NCBI GenBank assembly: GCA_947457545.1
Contig: CANGXD010000020.1
Location: 1 to 41,439 of the forward strand
Direction: 5' to 3'
Source of the DNA: Gemmatimonadaceae bacterium
GTDB lineage: Bacteria; Gemmatimonadota; Gemmatimonadetes; Gemmatimonadales; Gemmatimonadaceae
Length of the DNA: 41,439 nt
A program made the position numbers and the translations under genes. Below the pieces are notes generated by a model. That model ran no database searches, had not been told where the DNA came from, and worked only from the letters and a program-made list of their open reading frames with translations. Below are positions 30,729 through 39,295 of this stretch, piece by piece (position 1 is the first letter of the stretch; every line of letters starts with the position of its first letter).

Positions 30729-32426
30729 TTAGAGTCCGGCCATCACCCGACGGGGCGGCGCCGCCTGCAGCTGCGGCTTCGTAACCTGTGTCCGCGAACG
30801 GTAGCGCGGCAGAATGATCTCGAAGCGCGCGCCCATGGTCCGGTACTTGTCCAACCGCAGCTGGCCGCCGTGCATCTCGACCGCGCGTCGCGCCGACACG
30901 AGCCCCATGCCGCTGGCGCCCTCCGCCGAGCGCGTCGTCGTCATGGGCTGGAAGATCCAGTCGTGCCGCTCTTCCGGCACGCCCGGACCGCTGTCTTCGA
31001 CGGCAATGACCACCGAGTCGTCGGTATGACGGACCGCCACCCGAATGGCCCCGCCGCTGCGCTGCACGTCCCACGCGTTCATGACCAGCGCCGTCAGCAC
31101 CTGTTGCAACTGCTGTTCGCTGCCGCGCACCAGCACGTCGTGCGCTCCGCCGTCCCACGTGAGGACGACATGATCCGGAAGCATCTGGCGGAACAGCTCC
31201 AGATGGGTTTCCACCAGGACCTTGGTGTCGACCAGCGACGCGGGATGTTCCTGCTCGGAGGCGATGGCCTGCAGCGCGTCGAGCAGATGTTCGCTCTGCG
31301 CCAGCGTGCCACGCAGCATCGCGGCGTGCGTGGAGTTGAGTACGAGATCCTGCGATGGACGCACACCGGCCAACGGCGTCATGGATTGCGACACCGTCGA
31401 CAGCAACCCACGCAAGCGATGCGTGAGATCGAGCGTCTGCTGACGGTCGAGCGCACGCCAGCGGCCGGCGTTGAGTACCTGCTCGGCGCGGCGCGGTTCG
31501 CGCAAATCGGTGAGCTGCGCAACCACCAGCGGCCCCTGCGCCGAATCGTCGAGGCGCACGAGACGAGCCAAGACGGGAATCCCACGCGCACTCGAGGTGC
31601 CCATGGTGCATTCGCACTCGCTCACCGACCCCGAGGGGGCGTTGAAGAGCGACACGACCGCTTCGGACAGTGCGGCGCGATCGGTGGGGACCAGCAGGTG
31701 CACGAGATCGGCGCCAACCGGAGACATGCGCTGACCGGTCATCTCACGCCACAATGTGTGCAACGCCATGTTCGCATCGCACACGCGCCCGTCGCGATCG
31801 ATAAGGGCGACGGCCGTCGGGAGCGTGTCGAGCACCGTCGTACTCGGCGCGATCTCGCGCACGGAGCGACGCGTCGCACTCGTGATGACGCGACGCAGCG
31901 CGCGGACGGTGGCCAGCACCTGCTCCACGTCGTCCGTGTCGTCGATGACGGCGTCGGCACCGGCGTCGATCAGCTCGGCGGGTGTCCCCTTCAGCATCAC
32001 CGTGGACTGCCACGCGATGACCGGGACCGGCTCGTGGTGCGCATCGAACTGCGCCCGCACGGCACGAATGAGCTTTCCCCCCAACGCGGTATCGGACGCA
32101 CTCACGATGACCGCATCCGGATCCATGAGCCGCAGCGCATCCGCCACATCGAACTCGTCGCTCGCCATGATCACCCGCGCCGCGCCGCCACTCGTGAGGT
32201 GCGCGCGACGGCCGGCACGCCGCGTCGTATCCGCATCGACGAGCACCATGGCAAATCCGGGCGCATTGTCGAGTGCGCGGCGGTGTGTCGTGGTGTCTGG
32301 CGTGTAGCTGCCACCGCGAATCCAGTCGACGTCTTCGACGGGGGTACGGTGGGAGGTAGTGGCGCCTTCAGTATTGGTGAAGGCACTCCGTAAGACGCCA
32401 GCGTCGGCGGCTTTCAACGGATTCAT
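30729..32426 (-). CDS. Soluble histidine kinase with N-terminal pseudo-receiver and PAS
   Basis: A 565-residue sensor kinase without membrane spans. Residues 58-178 have a receiver-like pattern (FAMVLVDADTTRR, DAVIVSASDTALGG, VPVIAWQ, GADAVIDD), but the phosphoacceptor position is Ser and the switch Lys is missing. A PAS domain follows (about 195-310, TLPTAVALIDRDGRVCDAN), then a weak H-box LTHRLRGLL (His336) and an ATPase domain with ALVMNAWD (Asn450), DSGPGVP (478-484) and GASGMGL (503-509). No partner regulator gene is adjacent. I chose the ATG at 32426 because the upstream in-frame sequence crosses an AT-rich promoter-like region; no good Shine-Dalgarno is seen. A 245-bp divergent intergenic region separates it from the hydrolase gene. 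Confidence 0.82.
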   Translation of the reverse strand: MNPLKAADAGVLRSAFTNTEGATTSHRTPVEDVDWIRGGSYTPDTTTHRRALDNAPGFAMVLVDADTTRRAGRRAHLTSGGAARVIMASDEFDVADALRLMDPDAVIVSASDTALGGKLIRAVRAQFDAHHEPVPVIAWQSTVMLKGTPAELIDAGADAVIDDTDDVEQVLATVRALRRVITSATRRSVREIAPSTTVLDTLPTAVALIDRDGRVCDANMALHTLWREMTGQRMSPVGADLVHLLVPTDRAALSEAVVSLFNAPSGSVSECECTMGTSSARGIPVLARLVRLDDSAQGPLVVAQLTDLREPRRAEQVLNAGRWRALDRQQTLDLTHRLRGLLSTVSQSMTPLAGVRPSQDLVLNSTHAAMLRGTLAQSEHLLDALQAIASEQEHPASLVDTKVLVETHLELFRQMLPDHVVLTWDGGAHDVLVRGSEQQLQQVLTALVMNAWDVQRSGGAIRVAVRHTDDSVVIAVEDSGPGVPEERHDWIFQPMTTTRSAEGASGMGLVSARRAVEMHGGQLRLDKYRTMGARFEIILPRYRSRTQVTKPQLQAAPPRRVMAGL

Positions 32427-32523
32427 AAAGGGACCGTGTGGTTGGAGGGATGCAGCGACTGTACGGTGTGATGCGGCGGGCTCGTGCGCCAGAGCAGTTC
32501 TGTGTATGTGAAGATAATTTAAT

Positions 32524-32557
32524 ACCGTAAAGCCGTTCTCGCTGTTGGACTTACGGT
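32524..32557. promoter_or_regulatory. Inverted repeat in divergent intergenic region
   Basis: ACCGTAA (32524-32530) and TTACGGT (32551-32557) are exact complements 20 nt apart. They flank part of an AT-rich patch (32511-32533) that is unusual for this window and may hold the kinase promoter. Operator function is inferred. Confidence 0.35.
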
Positions 32558-32570
32558 GATCTAGCTCACA
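32555..32570. promoter_or_regulatory. CRP/FNR-type palindrome
   Basis: GGTGATCTAGCTCACA matches 14 of 16 bases of the consensus E. coli CRP site (TGTGATCTAGATCACA). It lies between the divergent kinase and hydrolase genes, 129 bp before the kinase start and 102 bp before the hydrolase start. No CRP/FNR gene is in the window; the match may be chance, but its symmetry is good. Confidence 0.4.
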
Positions 32571-32671
32571 GTCTGCCTGAGGTACGTGGTCCCGTCGTCG
32601 ACCTCCGCGCCCGGGGAAACGGTGGGGTTTGCCATATCGCGCCAAATTGCGCCGGAGGGTATCGTGCCCTC

Positions 32672-34618
32672 ATGCGCAGCTTCCCGCCCCTCTCCGCCGG
32701 CCTCCGGCGCCTGCCCCGCTTCGCTTCGGCGGGTGTGGGTGCCCTCTTTGGTCTTCTGTCCGCGTGCGTCCAGCCACTGACCGTGGCCCGCAGCGACGCT
32801 GCCACCGTGCTGGCGAACCGCACGATCACGGCGCCCAACCCCGGACTCCCTGGCCCGCACAAAGTGGCGCGCCTCTTCTACGGCAGCGGGAAGGACAAGC
32901 GCCGTCCCGAGTACCGCGATTCCGTCACGTATCGCACTGGCACCGTCGACGCGTCGGCGTTTGCCCGCACCGAACCCGCCAACGCCAAGTCGCGCAAGAA
33001 GTACTGGGGCTACGACAACACCGCCTTTCCGCTCAATGCGCGCGTCTGGTATCCCGAAGGGGACGGCACGTTTCCGCTCGTCCTTGTCGTACATGGCAAT
33101 CACAACATGATGGAGTTTTCCGACCCGGGCTATCAGTGGCTTGGTGAACTCCTCGCGTCACGCGGCTTCATTCTCGCGTCGATCGACGAGAACTTCCTGA
33201 ACGGCAACATCCGCGGGGAGAATGACGCCCGCGGCTGGATGCTGCTCAAGCACCTCGAAGTGTTCCGCGCGCTCAACGACAGCGCGGGCAAGCCGCTCTT
33301 CGGGAAGATCGACATGAAGCGCATTGCGCTCATGGGGCATTCCCGCGGCGGTGAGGCGGTCGCGATTGCCGGTGCCTTCAACCGGCTCTCCCACTATCCC
33401 GACGACGCGACGGTCCGGTTCAACTTCAATTTCGACATCAAGGCGCTCGTGGCCATTGCCCCCGTCGACGGGCAATACAAGCCGGCTGAACAGCCCACGC
33501 CGGTGAGTGACTACAACTACCTCGTCATTCACGGTTCGCACGATGGCGACGTGTCGAGCTTCATGGGGCTCACGCAGTACAATCGTTTTCGCTTCACGCG
33601 CCCGGGCACGGAATTCAAAAGCGCTATCTGGATGCACCGCGCCAACCACGGGCAGTGGAATACCGTCTGGAACAACAAGGACAACGGCAGCTACTCGGTG
33701 CGCGCCTTGCAGCTCAAGGCGCTCGTCGATGGCGAAGAACAGCGCCGCTTTGGCCGCGTCGTCATTGGGGGCTTTCTCGAGGCCGCGCTGAACGGCCGCA
33801 CGGAATATCGTGAGCTCTTCCGCGATCATCGCGCCGCCGGCGACTGGCTCCCGCCCGAGATGTATCTCACGCGCTACGCCGATGCGAACACCCGCTGGCT
33901 CGCGACCTTCGAAGAAGATGTCGACGTGTCCACCGGCACCGCGCCCGGCGTGCGCATTCAGGCCGATTCGGTGAGCACGTGGAAGGAAAGCGATTCGCCG
34001 TCCCGCGCGCGCGCGTCGACCTTCCGCAGCAACATGGCCACGGTTGGCTGGAACAACGCACCGGCTGGCAAAGACACGACGGTGGCACGCTGGCCCGCGC
34101 GCATTGCGGTGACCGTTCCCGACTCGCTGCGGCAGGCATGGCAGCTGTCGTCATCGAGTGCGCTGCTACTCACCATTGGCAGCACCGACCAAAAGCCCGG
34201 ACCACGCAAGGTGTCGCGTGACACGACCAAGCGTGACAGCACCACCAAGGCTGCCGCCGCGAAGGCTCCAAAAAAGAAGGAAGCACCCAAGCCCAAGACG
34301 CCTCCCAAGGACACGGTGGCCCCCGACCTGACGGTGGAGCTCGAAGACGCCAGCGGACGGACGGCGCGTATGCCCCTCAGCACGTTCGGCGCCGTACGCA
34401 TGCCCATCGAGAGTTACATCTACCGTCGCAAAGGTCGCGACAAGACACAGTTCCCGACGCTGGCGGAGCCGGTCATGCAGACGTATGTGATGCCGCTGGC
34501 ACGCTTCACATCGGCCGCCGCTGGCTTCGACGTGGGCAGCCTGCGCACCATTCGCCTGGTGTTCGATCGCAAGCGCAGCGGGGCCATCACTCTCGACGAC
34601 ATCGGCATCACCAGGTAA
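32672..34618 (+). CDS. Lipoprotein alpha/beta hydrolase with C-terminal beta domain
   Basis: A 648-residue protein with a hydrophobic leader and lipobox (LLSAC, Cys32). The hydrolase domain (about 110-400) has LVVHGNHN as oxyanion region, nucleophile GHSRGGEA (Ser224), Asp in HGSHDGDV and His in HRANHGQWN, as in chlorophyllase- or polyester-hydrolase-like enzymes. After it comes a Lys/Pro/Thr-rich, disordered linker (about 510-550), and a C-terminal beta region (PDLTVELEDASGRTARMPL and on) that may bind a surface or substrate. The natural substrate is unknown. GGAGG is about 13 nt before the ATG, longer than ideal. It converges on the TonB receptor gene with a 6-bp gap. Confidence 0.82.
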   Translation: MRSFPPLSAGLRRLPRFASAGVGALFGLLSACVQPLTVARSDAATVLANRTITAPNPGLPGPHKVARLFYGSGKDKRRPEYRDSVTYRTGTVDASAFARTEPANAKSRKKYWGYDNTAFPLNARVWYPEGDGTFPLVLVVHGNHNMMEFSDPGYQWLGELLASRGFILASIDENFLNGNIRGENDARGWMLLKHLEVFRALNDSAGKPLFGKIDMKRIALMGHSRGGEAVAIAGAFNRLSHYPDDATVRFNFNFDIKALVAIAPVDGQYKPAEQPTPVSDYNYLVIHGSHDGDVSSFMGLTQYNRFRFTRPGTEFKSAIWMHRANHGQWNTVWNNKDNGSYSVRALQLKALVDGEEQRRFGRVVIGGFLEAALNGRTEYRELFRDHRAAGDWLPPEMYLTRYADANTRWLATFEEDVDVSTGTAPGVRIQADSVSTWKESDSPSRARASTFRSNMATVGWNNAPAGKDTTVARWPARIAVTVPDSLRQAWQLSSSSALLLTIGSTDQKPGPRKVSRDTTKRDSTTKAAAAKAPKKKEAPKPKTPPKDTVAPDLTVELEDASGRTARMPLSTFGAVRMPIESYIYRRKGRDKTQFPTLAEPVMQTYVMPLARFTSAAAGFDVGSLRTIRLVFDRKRSGAITLDDIGITR

Positions 34619-34624
34619 TGCCGT

Positions 34625-37321
34625 TCAGAAGCTGGTGCGCAAACCCAGCGTCAGCGTTCGGCCAGAGATAACGGTGGCATTATCGGGGGCGCCGGTCTGC
34701 ACGTTGAGCAGATTGTCGCCCCCGACAAGTACCGACAGGTCACCGCGTACGCGGAAACTCGTGCTCGCGCGCACTCTGGTAATGCCGGCGTACGTCATCC
34801 AATAGCGTCGCAAATTGGCGCCTTCGAATTCGCGCGGCGAAAGGGCGCTGTCGGCGAGCGCAGTCCCGATGCCGGCACGATCATAGCCAATCCAGTCCGC
34901 CGCCCGAATGGCCGTGCCAGCCACGCTCCAACGACCGCTCGTGTAGGCCGCCGTCAGGCTCACTGTATTCGACGGTACATCGAGCATGCGATCACCCACG
35001 CGCATGTCGCCGCGATAGCCCGACGCCAACTGCGCCACACGACTGTCCACCAGCGCGACCGCGGCCGCCAGCGACAAACGCTGCACGCGCGTCGTAGCCT
35101 CGAGTTCCCATCCGTGGTTGTCGATCGCCCCCACGTTCTGCAGCGTGTACGTCATGCTCCGTGACAGGCGGCCACTGCCGCTTACGGTCGTCACGAGCGC
35201 CGAGACCGGCTGAATGAGCCCCGACGCCCGCTGATCGAAGCGCGTGACATGCAGCGCCGTGCGCGCACCCAGCAACAGGTCCACGCCAGCCTCCGTACCG
35301 GTCTGCCGCTCCGGCTCGAGCGACGAGAGCGACGCATACTGACCCGGCCCCAACCATGACGAACTCCGCGTCAGCGCGCGCGCCGGACGGATGCCGGTAC
35401 CGAACGCGCCGCGCACCTTCACGACGACATCGCCCACATCGCGCACATAGGCGGCGCCGAGCATCGGGAGTAAAGACTGTTGCGTATTGAGCGTAGCGCC
35501 GCCGATGCGCTCGGCCCGTACACCGGCCGACGCGAACCAGCGGTCCTGCCACGCCACCTGCGCCTGCGCCGACACGCCAGTCGTGCCGTACGACGTACTC
35601 GACTCACGCACGCGTGCCACAGGGCCACCCAGCAGTGCGCCGTTGCCACCCGGACCGTTGGGGCCACTGCCCACGCCCGCCGTCGCGATGACACCAGCTC
35701 CCCCCACCACTTCGTGCGTGAACGCCTGCTCCACCGCGAACGTCGTCGTCAACAGCGTGGCGGGAGCGATGTCGTAGCGCCCCACGCTGCGCCACCGGAG
35801 CGACGCGCGATCGGCGGCGCCTTCGCCGCTCCCCGCCTGCGCCGCATTCGACAGCGACTGCGGCCCGGCCAGGGCAAATGCCGAGAGTCCTTGCAGGCGA
35901 TAGCCGTCAACACCGCCAATCAGCGTATGTGTCCACCGCAGGTTCGGCATGAAGGCGACACTCCCACCCACGGTGTACTGCGCGACCTGCTGCCCATTGG
36001 CGCTGTCGACTCTCACGGCGCCTCGCAGCGAATCACGTAGCGCACCTCCGCGCATGGTATCGATGGCACCGACACTCACCGCCCGGCGGAACGCGCCATC
36101 GTTCACCGTCACCATAAGTGCAGACGGCTGCGCGGAAAACGTAGAAACACCATCGGTGCTCAGCAGCAGCGACGTACTCGCGTTGGCGCGCATGAGCGAC
36201 AGCCGAGCCATGCCGGTAAAGATCGTCTGCTGCCGCGAGAAGCGGGCGTCGGCATCGAGCAACAATCGCCGTTCGGAGGCGCCAGGTACGTACGCCCCGA
36301 CCGTGCCAACATTGACACCGAGGCCAAGGTTGCGCGACGCCGAACCGCGACGGTATGAGAGCGAATGTTCCTGGACAAACGGATCACGCGTTGCGTATGC
36401 CGTGGCGGAGATTCCGGCGCTGGTGGACAGCTGCGTCTGCTGCCGTCCCTGTGGCGCGCCATCATGGCGCGTGAGAATGTTGACCACCCCGCTGATCGCG
36501 TCGGCGCCGTACAACGCCGCTCCTTGCGGACCGCGAATGACTTCCACGCGCGCCACGCGCGAGGGATCCAGTTGCGTGACGAGCAACGGGTTGGCTACCT
36601 CGATGCCGTCGAGATAAATCTTCGGGGCGCTCACCCCGAATGAACTGGCCCCTCGGATACTGCCATAGCGCGCCGTCAGGGACCCGGCGGCCGCCGTCCA
36701 CGTCCACACCCCGGGGACCGACAAGTCGAGCGCTTCGCCCAGCGTCCCGACACCATGCTCGGCGAGCTGCGCGCCATCGACCACATTGAGCGCGTACGGC
36801 GAGCCACGCTGGGCGGCGCCGTCGGGTGATCCCGTCACCACCACGCGATCGAGCACGCTCGAACGGCGTGAGATGGGCACCTCGCTGCCGGCTCGTGTGG
36901 CCGTGATGCGAGACGGCGCGAGCACCACCTGCGTACTCCCCAGCACGATGGGGCGCAGCGCCGATCCCTCGAGTAGCAAGTCGAGCACCGCGCCCACGGG
37001 GACGCGATCGAGCGCCAGACAAACACGACGATCGGCCGGCAGGAGATCGGCGCTGTACGACAGCTCGAGGTGCGCGACGCTCGCCAACCGATCGACGGCA
37101 TCGCGCACGGACACATCGGTCACACGCAGGGTAACCACGCGATCGAGCGGCGGTGCCCACAGCGAAGCGCGGTCTGCGGAGGGGACCGATTTCGTGCACG
37201 CCGGTTCGACTGTCGACAGCCGGGCGGCAAACGCAGAAGCGGGCAGCAACAGCCCCGCGACCAGCGAGGCTGCTGCGCCCGCGAGACGCCCAGGGCGTCG
37301 CGAGTCGAACGATGCGGGCAT
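34625..37321 (-). CDS. TonB-dependent outer-membrane receptor with STN signalling domain
   Basis: An 898-residue receptor. A signal segment (about 12-33) is followed by the STN domain (60-136: VVTLRVTDVSVRDAVDRLA, ALDRVPVGAVLDLLLEGS), which passes the signal to a FecR-type anti-sigma factor. A TonB-box-like VVVTGS lies at 160-165, then the plug (VVDGAQLAEHG, EVIRGPQGAALYGADAISG, VVNILTR) and the 22-strand barrel, ending in a terminal Phe (LRTSF) as needed for insertion. No SusD gene adjoins, so a glycan (SusC/D) system is not supported; an iron complex or other rare nutrient is more likely, but the ligand is unknown. It follows the fecR-like gene after 17 bp. Confidence 0.92.
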   Translation of the reverse strand: MPASFDSRRPGRLAGAAASLVAGLLLPASAFAARLSTVEPACTKSVPSADRASLWAPPLDRVVTLRVTDVSVRDAVDRLASVAHLELSYSADLLPADRRVCLALDRVPVGAVLDLLLEGSALRPIVLGSTQVVLAPSRITATRAGSEVPISRRSSVLDRVVVTGSPDGAAQRGSPYALNVVDGAQLAEHGVGTLGEALDLSVPGVWTWTAAAGSLTARYGSIRGASSFGVSAPKIYLDGIEVANPLLVTQLDPSRVARVEVIRGPQGAALYGADAISGVVNILTRHDGAPQGRQQTQLSTSAGISATAYATRDPFVQEHSLSYRRGSASRNLGLGVNVGTVGAYVPGASERRLLLDADARFSRQQTIFTGMARLSLMRANASTSLLLSTDGVSTFSAQPSALMVTVNDGAFRRAVSVGAIDTMRGGALRDSLRGAVRVDSANGQQVAQYTVGGSVAFMPNLRWTHTLIGGVDGYRLQGLSAFALAGPQSLSNAAQAGSGEGAADRASLRWRSVGRYDIAPATLLTTTFAVEQAFTHEVVGGAGVIATAGVGSGPNGPGGNGALLGGPVARVRESSTSYGTTGVSAQAQVAWQDRWFASAGVRAERIGGATLNTQQSLLPMLGAAYVRDVGDVVVKVRGAFGTGIRPARALTRSSSWLGPGQYASLSSLEPERQTGTEAGVDLLLGARTALHVTRFDQRASGLIQPVSALVTTVSGSGRLSRSMTYTLQNVGAIDNHGWELEATTRVQRLSLAAAVALVDSRVAQLASGYRGDMRVGDRMLDVPSNTVSLTAAYTSGRWSVAGTAIRAADWIGYDRAGIGTALADSALSPREFEGANLRRYWMTYAGITRVRASTSFRVRGDLSVLVGGDNLLNVQTGAPDNATVISGRTLTLGLRTSF

Positions 37322-37338
37322 GCGCGACAGCGCCTCGA

Positions 37339-38448
37339 TCAGGGCGTCGGCGTGGGGACGGATCCTTGCGGCTGCAACGTCACCGTATCGCCCAGCTGTA
37401 CGACGTCGGCACCGAGCGCGAGCGCAATGACGCGTACCACCTGCGCGGCCGAGTCGCCACGGAACGACGCCGTGAGTGTACGACGCGCCAGCGCGCTATC
37501 GACCACGCGCAAATTGAGACCGTACCAGCGCAGCAGATCCGCGCGCACTTCGGCGAGTGACGCATCGCGGTACGACAGCACGCCACGCGTCCACGCCACA
37601 TCATCGGCGGTGACGGTTCCACGGGAGACGGTCACGGCCTGCCGGACTACCACGCCGCGGTCGCCGGCACGCAGTTCCGTTGGTGCCTCGGCCACGGCCC
37701 GCGCGCTGAGCGCCACGATGCCGTGCGTCACGTCGACGGCGACTTCTCCGTTGCCGCTCGTCTTCACCGAGAACGCCGTCCCGATATCGCGAATATCGGC
37801 GTCGGCGGTGTGCACGGTAAATGGACGCGCGGCGTCGTGCTGCACATCGAAGTAGGCAGCACCGTCGAGCGTGACTTCGCGGGTGGTTGCCCCAAAACCG
37901 GCCGCCACGGTGAGGCGACTGCCAGGTGCCAGCACGACGGTGCTGCCGTCGGGCAACCGCACCGAATCGCGCTGCCCCACGCGCGTCTGGTATTCCTGCG
38001 CTACCTGCCCCACGTCTGGGCCAGTGCTCCGGAACTGACTGAGCGCCGCGACGGCGGCCAGCCCGGCGGCGGCCGCAAAACCCACCACACGCCAGGAACG
38101 GCGCGCTGTTGCCGCGGGGGCCGCACGTGGCGCTCCGCCCCGCTCCACACGCAGCGGAGCCTCGGCCGCAGGTGCTCCCGTCGCGTCTTCACGGGCCATG
38201 CGGGCTCGCACCGCCGCCAGCGCTCGCTCCGTGTTGACCGACAGATCCGCCCGCTGCTCCATACGCCCCGAACGCGCCTTGATGATCGCGTCGAAGCTGG
38301 CGTCCTGCGGATGCGCATCGAGCCACGCCCGGACGTCCGCAGCCTCCGCCGGGGTGCTCTCGTCCGCCAGATGGCGGGCAAGCGCTTCCCAGTGGGCGTC
38401 GGGCGCCTGGTCGGATGCGGGCAGAAGCTCGTCGGAACGGTCGGACAT
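37339..38448 (-). CDS. FecR-like anti-sigma factor
   Basis: A 369-residue inner-membrane regulator. The N-terminal cytoplasmic part (about 1-118: HWEALARHLADESTPAEAAD, VRAWLDAHP) binds the sigma factor, one membrane span is at about 121-145 (VVGFAAAAGLAAVAALSQF), and the periplasmic FecR domain follows (VRLPDGSTVVLAPGSRLTVA, DGAAYFDVQHDAARPFTVHT, RDIGTAFSV). The C-terminal part (about 285-355, DASLAEVRADLLRWYGLNLR) looks like an STN/DUF4974 domain, as in Bacteroidetes-type FecR. It stands between the receptor gene (same strand) and the divergent sigma factor gene. No good Shine-Dalgarno before the ATG at 38448. Confidence 0.9.
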   Translation of the reverse strand: MSDRSDELLPASDQAPDAHWEALARHLADESTPAEAADVRAWLDAHPQDASFDAIIKARSGRMEQRADLSVNTERALAAVRARMAREDATGAPAAEAPLRVERGGAPRAAPAATARRSWRVVGFAAAAGLAAVAALSQFRSTGPDVGQVAQEYQTRVGQRDSVRLPDGSTVVLAPGSRLTVAAGFGATTREVTLDGAAYFDVQHDAARPFTVHTADADIRDIGTAFSVKTSGNGEVAVDVTHGIVALSARAVAEAPTELRAGDRGVVVRQAVTVSRGTVTADDVAWTRGVLSYRDASLAEVRADLLRWYGLNLRVVDSALARRTLTASFRGDSAAQVVRVIALALGADVVQLGDTVTLQPQGSVPTPTP

Positions 38449-38516
38449 ACCAGGGGAACACGGGAGTCAGGCGCTACCCTACGTGCCGGTTGCAGCGCGA
38501 TCAGCACACGTAGGTT

Positions 38517-38531
38517 CACACGAATCGTGTG
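38517..38531. promoter_or_regulatory. 15-bp palindrome in the fecR/sigma divergent region
   Basis: CACACGA and TCGTGTG are perfect arms around one base. It lies 11 bp before TACAAT (38542-38547), a good -10 element for the sigma gene; no matching -35 is seen, so the palindrome may bind an activator or repressor. Prediction only. Confidence 0.45.
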
Positions 38532-38633
38532 TGTTGTAGTGTACAATACCATGCGCGGCGGTGCCGCATCCATTTGCGGGCGCACCGCGCGCCGCGTCCT
38601 GTCCACCGTAACTCCGCCCCCGCCCCGCTCCTC

Positions 38634-39191
38634 GTGACCGACTCCGACCTGCTGCGACGGCTCCGTCAGGGTGATCACACGGCGTTCGATGCGCTGTTCC
38701 GGCAGTGGTACGAGCCGGTGGTGCGCTCCGCCAACCGGGTGCTGCACGAGCCGCAGGTGGCCGAGGAATTGGCTCAGGACGTCTTTCTCGAACTGTGGCG
38801 CCGACGCGATCAGCTTCCGGATGGGAGCAGCCTGCCTGGCTATCTCATGCAGGCCGCCCGCAATCGGGCGCTCAATCATCTGCGACATTTACAGGTGCAG
38901 AAGAAGTCGCAGGTGTATGTCGAAGCACTCAGCGAACCGGCCGAGCACGCCGACGCCGACGCGCAGGCCAACGAGCTCGAACAGGCGATCGGCGGTGCCA
39001 TTGCCGACCTCCCGCCCCGCACGCGTGAGGTCTTCCTCATGAGCCGTGAACGCAATCTCAAGTACAGCGAGATCGCCGAGCTCCTGGGTATCAGCGTCAA
39101 GGCGGTCGAGGCGAACATGAGCCGCGCACTGCGCCAATTGCGCGAGAAGCTCTCGCCGTTTTTGCAGCGGCACAGCGACGGCGACGGATAG
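38634..39191 (+). CDS. ECF sigma factor (FecI-like, Bacteroidetes type)
   Basis: A 185-residue extracytoplasmic-function sigma factor. Region 2 is FDALFRQWYEPVVRSANRV with EELAQDVFLELWRRRDQL; region 4 is LPPRTREVFLMSRERNLKY followed by SEIAELLGISVKAVEANMSR. Loss of region 3 and this region 4 wording fit the sigma-70 group that pairs with FecR and STN receptors. I chose the GTG at 38634 (MTDSDLLRRLRQGDH); an in-frame upstream start at 38529 would overlap the predicted -10 and has no conserved sequence. There is no Shine-Dalgarno. It is divergent from fecR, not in the usual fecI-fecR order, so sigma and anti-sigma are separately transcribed. Confidence 0.9.
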   Translation: MTDSDLLRRLRQGDHTAFDALFRQWYEPVVRSANRVLHEPQVAEELAQDVFLELWRRRDQLPDGSSLPGYLMQAARNRALNHLRHLQVQKKSQVYVEALSEPAEHADADAQANELEQAIGGAIADLPPRTREVFLMSRERNLKYSEIAELLGISVKAVEANMSRALRQLREKLSPFLQRHSDGDG

Positions 39192-39295
39192 CACGTAGGG
39201 TCGTCCTGCGGTCGCGTGTCAGGAGGATGTCCGTCTACTGGATCGTCGGCGATACTCGCCGGCTCCCACGAACCCCGCACTCCGGATCCTCTACT

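Noticed and set aside
30870-32393. 507-codon plus-strand ORF opposite the second histidine kinase
   Set aside because: Arg/His-rich shadow; the minus strand has PAS and ATPase motifs.
34625-37321. SusC-type glycan receptor
   Set aside because: No SusD-like gene follows and no glycan enzymes are near; STN plus FecR/sigma fits a FecA-type signalling receptor better.
38529-38633. Upstream GTG start of the ECF sigma factor
   Set aside because: The added residues are Cys/His/Arg-rich and overlap the predicted -10 element; sigma homology begins after 38634.
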